From: an uncultured Chloroflexota bacterium
GTDB taxonomy: Bacteria > Chloroflexota > Chloroflexia > Chloroflexales > Roseiflexaceae
Length of the DNA stretch: 64,000 bases
Assembly: GCA_937876225.1 (NCBI GenBank)
Contig: CALFIC010000151.1
Span: forward strand, 1-64,000
Direction: 5' to 3'
A model generated the notes under the pieces. It was not told where the DNA came from. It searched no databases and was given only the letters and a program-made list of their open reading frames with translations. Positions within the stretch are counted from its first letter, which is position 1; each line of letters starts with the position of its first letter. This document shows positions 59,583 to 64,000 of the stretch, one piece after another. A program made the translations under genes and the position numbers.

Positions 59583-60056
59583 ATGAGCGATCGCATTTAT
59601 TATTTGACACCAGAAGGCAAAGCCAAACTCGAGGCCGAGTTGCGTGAACGCGAAACCGTGCTCCGGCGCGAAATCGCCGAACGGATTAACCAAGCCAAAG
59701 AGCTCGGCGATATTTCTGAAAGTGGCGAATACGAAGACGCCAAAAAAGAATCTGGCTTCAATGAAGGCCGTGTCAAAGAAATCCGTGACATTTTGGCCCG
59801 CCATCAAATCATCGAAGACGAACCAGGCAACGTCAAAGAAATCCGGATCGGTTCGACCGTCACGATTCGCTACGAAGGCGAAGACGAAGACGAAGAATAC
59901 CGCATTGTCGGTAGTGCCGAATCAAATCCCGCCGAAGGGATGATTTCAAACGAATCACCCCTCGGGAGCGCCTTAATTGGCCGCAAAGTAAAAGACAAAG
60001 TGGTCATTCACGCACCGAGTGGCCCGATGAAGTGTGTGATTAAAGCCATTAAATAA
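59583..60056 (+). CDS. greA: Transcription elongation factor GreA
   Basis: The 157-residue factor rescues backtracked RNA polymerase. The N-terminal coiled coil starts YLTPEGKAKLEAEL, and the tip reads GDISESGEYEDAKKE with the conserved acidic residues that coordinate the catalytic Mg. The C-terminal FKBP-like domain has IRIGSTVTIRYEGEDE and ESPLGSALIGRKVKD. The ATG at 59583 follows AGAGGGG; the frame is open upstream through the leader hairpin. lysS follows after 19 bases. Confidence 0.96.
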   Translation: MSDRIYYLTPEGKAKLEAELRERETVLRREIAERINQAKELGDISESGEYEDAKKESGFNEGRVKEIRDILARHQIIEDEPGNVKEIRIGSTVTIRYEGEDEDEEYRIVGSAESNPAEGMISNESPLGSALIGRKVKDKVVIHAPSGPMKCVIKAIK

Positions 60057-60075
60057 TCATCAGATAAGGTGCACC

Positions 60076-61548
60076 ATGGAACTCAACGAATTACAACAGC
60101 AACGTGCCGATAAACTCGCCCGCCTGCGTGCCGCCGGTATCGAAGGGTACCCGGCGCGCTCGCAACGCACCCATGCCATCCCTGCGCTCCTCGCAGATTT
60201 CGATGCCATGATGACGCAGGGCGCGCAGGTGACGGTCGTCGGGCGCATCGTCGGCGCGCGCCGGATTATGGGCAAATTAGCCTTTGCCCACATCGAAGAC
60301 GAACATGGTCGCATCCAGCTCTGGTTGAGCCGCGCCGAAGTGGGCGACGAATGGTTCGAGCGCTTCGCCAACGACATCGACACCTTTGACATCATCCAAG
60401 CCAGCGGCTCATTACGCCGCACCAATGCCGGTGAAGCCTCGGTGTTTGTCAACCACATCGCCTTGCTCAGCAAAGCCATCAACCCCCCACCCGATAAATG
60501 GCACGGCCTGACCGACACCGAAGCCCGCTTGCGCGAGCGCTACCTCGACATGATTGTCAACCACGACGTGCGCGCCAACTTCCGCGTTCGGGCCCAGGTC
60601 ATGCGCATGATGCGCAAAGTCCTCGACGAACGGGGCTTCCTCGAAGTCGAAACGCCCGTGCTCCAGCCCATCTACGGTGGTGCCACCGCACGGCCTTTTA
60701 CCACCTTTCACAATCAACTCAAACAAGACCTCTACCTGCGGATTGCCGTCGAGCTCTACCTCAAACGCATGATTGTAGGGGGCTTTGAACGGGTCTACGA
60801 AATCAGCAAAGTCTTCCGCAACGAAGGGGTCGACCGTACCCACAACCCCGAATTCACCATGATGGAATGCTACCAAGCCTTTGGTGACTACAACGACATG
60901 ATGGACTTGGTCGAAGACGTCTGTCGCCAAACTGCCATCCACCTCACCGGTAGCACCGTCATCCAATACCAAGAATACAGCATTGACTTCGGTCCCAAGT
61001 GGCAACGTATCTCCATCCCCGGGTCCATCCTCGAGCGTACCGGTATCGATGTGCTAGCGCTCAAAACCCACGAAGAACTCATCCGGGCCATCCGTGAGCG
61101 CAAGTTGCCCGTCGAAACCAAACCTAGTTGGGCCAAGCAAGTCGATGAATTGTTTAGCGAAATCATCCAACCCAGCTTGATCCAGCCCACCTTTATCGTC
61201 GACCACCCCGTCGAGCTGTCACCCCTCGCCAAACGCCACGCCCATGACCCCGCCATCACCGAACGCTTTGAAGCGATTGTGGCGGGGATGGAAATCGGCA
61301 ACGGCTATAGCGAGCTCAATGACCCCTTTGACCAAGAACAACGCTTCCTTGGTCAACTCCAAGACCAAGCCAAAGGCGACGACGAAGCCCATCAGCTCGA
61401 CAGCGACTACATCAACGCCCTGATGTATGGCATGCCCCCCACCGGCGGCCTGGGCATGGGGATCGACCGCATGGCGATGGTCTTTGCCAATCAGTCGACC
61501 ATCCGCGACGTCGTCGTATTCCCGCACCTGCGCCCCCGCGAAGGCTAG
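60076..61548 (+). CDS. lysS: Lysyl-tRNA synthetase, class II
   Basis: The 490-residue protein has an OB-fold anticodon-binding domain (about 50-150, VTVVGRIVGARRIMGKLAF) and the class II catalytic core with motif 1 (DERGFLEVETPVL), motif 2 (FRNEGVDRTHNPEFTMMECYQAF) and motif 3 (GLGMGIDRMAM). It charges tRNA-Lys. It is in a greA-lysS-TA-birA run of closely spaced plus-strand genes. Confidence 0.96.
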   Translation: MELNELQQQRADKLARLRAAGIEGYPARSQRTHAIPALLADFDAMMTQGAQVTVVGRIVGARRIMGKLAFAHIEDEHGRIQLWLSRAEVGDEWFERFANDIDTFDIIQASGSLRRTNAGEASVFVNHIALLSKAINPPPDKWHGLTDTEARLRERYLDMIVNHDVRANFRVRAQVMRMMRKVLDERGFLEVETPVLQPIYGGATARPFTTFHNQLKQDLYLRIAVELYLKRMIVGGFERVYEISKVFRNEGVDRTHNPEFTMMECYQAFGDYNDMMDLVEDVCRQTAIHLTGSTVIQYQEYSIDFGPKWQRISIPGSILERTGIDVLALKTHEELIRAIRERKLPVETKPSWAKQVDELFSEIIQPSLIQPTFIVDHPVELSPLAKRHAHDPAITERFEAIVAGMEIGNGYSELNDPFDQEQRFLGQLQDQAKGDDEAHQLDSDYINALMYGMPPTGGLGMGIDRMAMVFANQSTIRDVVVFPHLRPREG

Positions 61549-61561
61549 TTGGATTCCCATC

Positions 61562-61780
61562 ATGCCCACACAATTCACCATTGAAGTCGAAAACCTGCCC
61601 CCCGTCGTCCAAGGTTGGCTCAAAGCCGCCAACCTTGGCGATCTCGACACCGTCGAATTGGTCTTTACCGATCGTGAAGTGCTCCTGCGCAAACCACGCT
61701 CACAACCGTTGCGCCAATGGGCCGACCACGTCATCGACAAGTACGACAAAGCCTTCCGACGCCTGGCAGGACTCGAATAA
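61562..61780 (+). CDS. AbrB/MazE-like antitoxin-type small protein
   Basis: The 72-residue protein resembles a swapped-hairpin AbrB/MazE domain in the segment LGDLDTVELVFTDREVLLRKP (about residues 29-49), followed by a C-terminal helix QWADHVIDKYDKAFRRLAGL of the kind that binds a toxin. GGAT lies before the ATG at 61562. It begins 13 bases after lysS and ends four bases before a Doc-like gene, the usual antitoxin-first order. Assignment rests on pattern and context. Confidence 0.65.
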   Translation: MPTQFTIEVENLPPVVQGWLKAANLGDLDTVELVFTDREVLLRKPRSQPLRQWADHVIDKYDKAFRRLAGLE

Positions 61781-61784
61781 TCCC

Positions 61785-62177
61785 ATGCGCCTCAGCAAAA
61801 CCCAAATCCTCGACTTCCATACCATCATCATCGAACGCTACGGCGGCCGCTTGGGCATCGCCTCGAGCGACGTCCTCGATGAGGTCCTCGCCACACCAGA
61901 CAAAATCTTGTTTGGCTTCCCCTGCTACCTCACCCCCACCGCCAAAATCGCTGCCTTCATCTACAACCTCGTGCGCCAACAACCCTTTGTCAGCCACAAC
62001 GAAACCACCGCACTGCTCGTGTTACTCTATTGGTGCGACAACAATGGGCTACAACTCGCGATTCCGCATGCCGAAATCGTCCAAGCTATCATGCCCCTCT
62101 ATCACGCACCCGACGAAAGTACCTTTCACGAATGGTTACAAGCCAACCTCACCCCCAATGACAACATTCCCTTCTGA
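61785..62177 (+). CDS. Doc/Fic-fold protein with a degenerate active-site motif
   Basis: The 130-residue protein aligns along its length with death-on-curing toxins: LSKTQILDFHTIIIERYGGRLGIASSDVLDEVL, then a hydrophobic core helix and AAFIYNLVRQQPFVSHN. In active Doc the motif is H-x-F-x-D-x-N-K-R; here it reads Q66-P-F-V-S-H-N72-E-T, so the catalytic His, Asp, Lys and Arg are all replaced and only Phe and Asn remain. The protein is probably unable to phosphorylate EF-Tu. It starts four bases after the AbrB-like gene and its end overlaps birA by 20 bases. Confidence 0.8.
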   Translation: MRLSKTQILDFHTIIIERYGGRLGIASSDVLDEVLATPDKILFGFPCYLTPTAKIAAFIYNLVRQQPFVSHNETTALLVLLYWCDNNGLQLAIPHAEIVQAIMPLYHAPDESTFHEWLQANLTPNDNIPF

Positions 62178-62982
62178 CCTTTCCCTCGCCCAGCTCCAGC
62201 CTCGGCTCACTACCCACGTGATTGGCCGTGAATTGGTGCGCCTCCACCACACCACCTCCACCAACGACATCGTCCGGGCTGCCGCCGCCAGCGGTCGCCC
62301 CGAGGGCTTGGTAGTACTGGCCGAGCACCAAACCCACGGCCGGGGCCAACATGGCCGGCAATGGAGCGATGTCCCTCACCAAAGCCTACTCTGCTCGCTC
62401 CTGCTCCGCCCCCGACATATCCCCGCCACCCACACCGCCAGCATCATCAATGCCTTTGTGGCGGTGCTCGCGCAAACCATTGCCCACGTCACCACCGCTC
62501 CTGTGCACATCAAATGGCCTAACGACATCGTCGTCATGGATGGCACCCAGCGCCGCAAATTGGCCGGCGTGCTGTGCGAAGCACGTATCGTGGCGCACCA
62601 CATCGATTCCATCTGCATCGGCTGGGGCGTCAACGTCAATGCCCACCCCCAACACCACAGCGATGCCGTCGATTTGGCCCGCTCTAGTAGCGCCATCAAC
62701 GCATGGACCACCCAACCCGTCAGCCGCGCCGACATCCTCGTAGCCCAACTCAATGCCTTTGATCACGTCTACCAGCAACTCCAACACGACCCCAGCGCCT
62801 ACCAAGCGCACTGGCGGCAGTTGGTGCCCATCGTCGGCACTACCGTCACCATTACCCGTCACGACACCCAGCTCAGTGGCACCGTCACGCAGCTCAACGA
62901 CGACGGCAGTATCATCGTCGCCACAGCCAATGGCAGTGCAGTGGTACATTCGGGCATCATTCAATTTGATTCATTATTGTAA
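62158..62982 (+). CDS. birA: Biotin--[acetyl-CoA-carboxylase] ligase
   Basis: The 274-residue protein is a class I biotin protein ligase without the DNA-binding N-terminus. It carries HHTTSTNDIVRAAA, the biotinyl-adenylate loop GRGQHGRQWSD (a variant of GRGRxGR), VHIKWPNDIVV and GWGVNVNA, plus a C-terminal SH3-like domain (from about 225). It attaches biotin to carboxylase carrier protein. The ATG at 62158 overlaps the Doc-like stop by 20 bases, so translation is coupled; longer in-frame starts lie inside the Doc-like gene. Confidence 0.92.
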   Translation: MTTFPSDLSLAQLQPRLTTHVIGRELVRLHHTTSTNDIVRAAAASGRPEGLVVLAEHQTHGRGQHGRQWSDVPHQSLLCSLLLRPRHIPATHTASIINAFVAVLAQTIAHVTTAPVHIKWPNDIVVMDGTQRRKLAGVLCEARIVAHHIDSICIGWGVNVNAHPQHHSDAVDLARSSSAINAWTTQPVSRADILVAQLNAFDHVYQQLQHDPSAYQAHWRQLVPIVGTTVTITRHDTQLSGTVTQLNDDGSIIVATANGSAVVHSGIIQFDSLL

Positions 62983-63381
62983 AAAACAGTGCGGCGATCA
63001 CGTGAATTAGCACTTTTATAGGTTGGTTCGATTTCGCACATTTCATGGCAGGTGACAATCAGTGTACCAAGCCAAGATTTCGCTGTTTTATGCCCTGCAA
63101 ATACCCAATACGACGGATGAGTATAGTCATATATTTCCATGAAATCAAGACGATTATTCGTACGTTCAGCATAATATTCCCTAATCGAAAGTTGAATAAT
63201 GGTGTAATTCCATGCTATACTCGCCTACAAGATGATATGAGTGAATATTCATCGCATTGTAATGCCTCACGGCTCGTATGATTCACCATATTGGGATAGA
63301 CTAGATTAGTTAAATATTTTGTGTGTATGCCAAGTTTTTGTTTGGTACCATACATCCATTACATTTGGGAGCGCTGACTGC
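62983..63381. other. AT-rich intergenic region
   Basis: These 399 bases are AT-rich and hold no convincing gene; an open frame of 78 codons at 63045-63281 has no ribosome site or recognisable motif. A promoter candidate TTGAAT-N18-TATACT lies at 63192-63221. I see no tRNA, hairpin terminator or repeat. Confidence 0.6.
63192..63221 (+). promoter_or_regulatory. Candidate promoter of the terminal SH3 gene
   Basis: TTGAAT (63192-63197), 18-bp spacer, TATACT (63216-63221). The leader to the start codon would be about 155 nt. Confidence 0.45.
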
Positions 63382-64000
63382 ATGGTCGATAATCCACGCC
63401 AAATACCACAAAACAACGCCGAACAACGTGAGCTCGTAGCCCGCGCCCAACGCCGTCGCCAAGATTTTGTGCGCGTTGATGGGATGACAAGTATCACCGA
63501 CCGTATTCCCACACTCAATTCACTCATCACCCACCCAGAAGCATTACTCGAACGCATTCCTGCACGCGTGATTATGCATATCTTGGTGATTGCGATTATT
63601 CCCCTTGCATTACTTGTAAGCCGCAGTAATATTGTCCAAGTAACCACAAATCCCGTCATCGCCACTACCAGCACCACGAACGACTTCACCGTCGAAGTTG
63701 CTCCATTGACAACTGCACCCGGTGCCGAACAAGGTGACAATCCCATTTCCGAAAGCGAGGATCTCCCCGTCCCCTTGTCGGTCGTATCACGCAACCAAGT
63801 CATGTCACCCGTCGTAGTGCCCGTCACCGTGATGGTTGACCGTGCCTTTATGCGCAATGGTCCAGGCACAAACTACGACCCCATTACGCGTGCAGATGCA
63901 GGCACTGCGCTCCAAGTTATCGGTAAATACGGTGACTGGTATCAAGTCCGTGAGCGTGTCGATACCCAAGTCTATTGGATGGCCGGTGAATTGCTGTCAT
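63382..64000 (+). CDS. Membrane-anchored SH3-domain protein (truncated by the window end)
   Basis: The first 206 residues are present. A cytoplasmic basic N-terminus precedes one membrane helix (about 66-81, HILVIAIIPLALLV), then a Ser/Thr/Pro-rich segment and a bacterial SH3 domain (about 150-206) with VTVMVDRAFMRNGPGTNYDPI and GDWYQVRE. The reading frame is still open at base 64000. Many similar Chloroflexota proteins continue into a peptidase or hydrolase domain, but here that part is outside the window. GGGAG precedes the ATG. Confidence 0.82.
   Translation, partial: MVDNPRQIPQNNAEQRELVARAQRRRQDFVRVDGMTSITDRIPTLNSLITHPEALLERIPARVIMHILVIAIIPLALLVSRSNIVQVTTNPVIATTSTTNDFTVEVAPLTTAPGAEQGDNPISESEDLPVPLSVVSRNQVMSPVVVPVTVMVDRAFMRNGPGTNYDPITRADAGTALQVIGKYGDWYQVRERVDTQVYWMAGELLS

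Noticed and set aside
63045..63281. 78-codon open frame in the AT-rich gap
   Set aside because: No ribosome site, no domain, and Cys/His-rich random composition.

Overview
The window reads as chromosomal DNA of a Chloroflexota (Chloroflexia-like) bacterium. The reasons are indirect: Chloroflexota-style secreted TIM-barrel proteins with paired N-terminal YWVQYFER modules, a gamma-alpha fused 2-oxoacid:ferredoxin oxidoreductase, a T-box-controlled type 2 isoleucyl-tRNA synthetase, MurT-type Mur ligase, many VanW/SH3/lipoprotein surface proteins, and no outer-membrane assembly genes. This placement is inference; no rRNA is present to settle it. No phage, integrase, transposase or CRISPR array was seen.

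Layout. 1-400: a heptamer repeat and two tRNA genes (Arg-GCG, Ser-CGA), each followed by a hairpin. 385-7661: LD-carboxypeptidase-like peptidase, a cyclophilin/acyltransferase/DUF1405 operon on the minus strand, a Gfo/Idh oxidoreductase, polyphosphate kinase and an AI-2E family membrane protein. 7837-13072: three tandem paralogous secreted clan GH-A-like proteins. 13094-20516: EamA transporter, HAD-IIA phosphatase, ArgRS, MurT, methyltransferase, an unknown protein and a rubrerythrin/DinB fusion. 20630-24379: a compact exopolysaccharide operon (GT4, two small Wzz-type proteins, BY-kinase, PHP phosphatase). 24430-36917: 5'-nucleotidase, bifunctional Rel, a lipoprotein, an aldolase/SDR fusion, GT2, and a sugar-oxidation group (hydroxyacid dehydrogenase, two Gfo/Idh enzymes), Dus and an acyl-CoA-dehydrogenase-like protein. 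36918-38720: a pentapeptide-repeat gene bracketed by two versions of a perfect 20-bp palindrome. 38721-42094: threonine aldolase, a self-regulated LacI gene and a MalK/MsmK-type ATPase. 42158-47885: a minus-strand envelope cluster (VanW, TIM-barrel-like protein, SH3 protein, MFS, lipoprotein). 48088-53543: DUF952, korBA, pyrE and a short Hsp70. 53611-64000: a small zinc protein, T-box-ileS, DoxX, an MBL-hydrolase/TetR operon with a palindromic operator between its -35 and -10 boxes, tRNA-Gly, greA, lysS, an AbrB-like/Doc-like pair with a ruined Fic motif, birA, and the start of an SH3 protein.

How the genes fit together. Most of the window is housekeeping (three aminoacyl-tRNA synthetases, greA, rel, pyrE, birA, dus, ppk) interleaved with cell-surface functions (polysaccharide export, secreted glycosidase-like proteins, lipoproteins, SH3/VanW proteins) and sugar oxidation. 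The most interesting items are the catalytically dead-looking Doc homologue between lysS and birA, the GxHH active-site motif of IleS, the palindrome-bracketed pentapeptide gene, the triplicated surface glycosidase-like genes, and two clear regulator/operator pairs (LacI and TetR).
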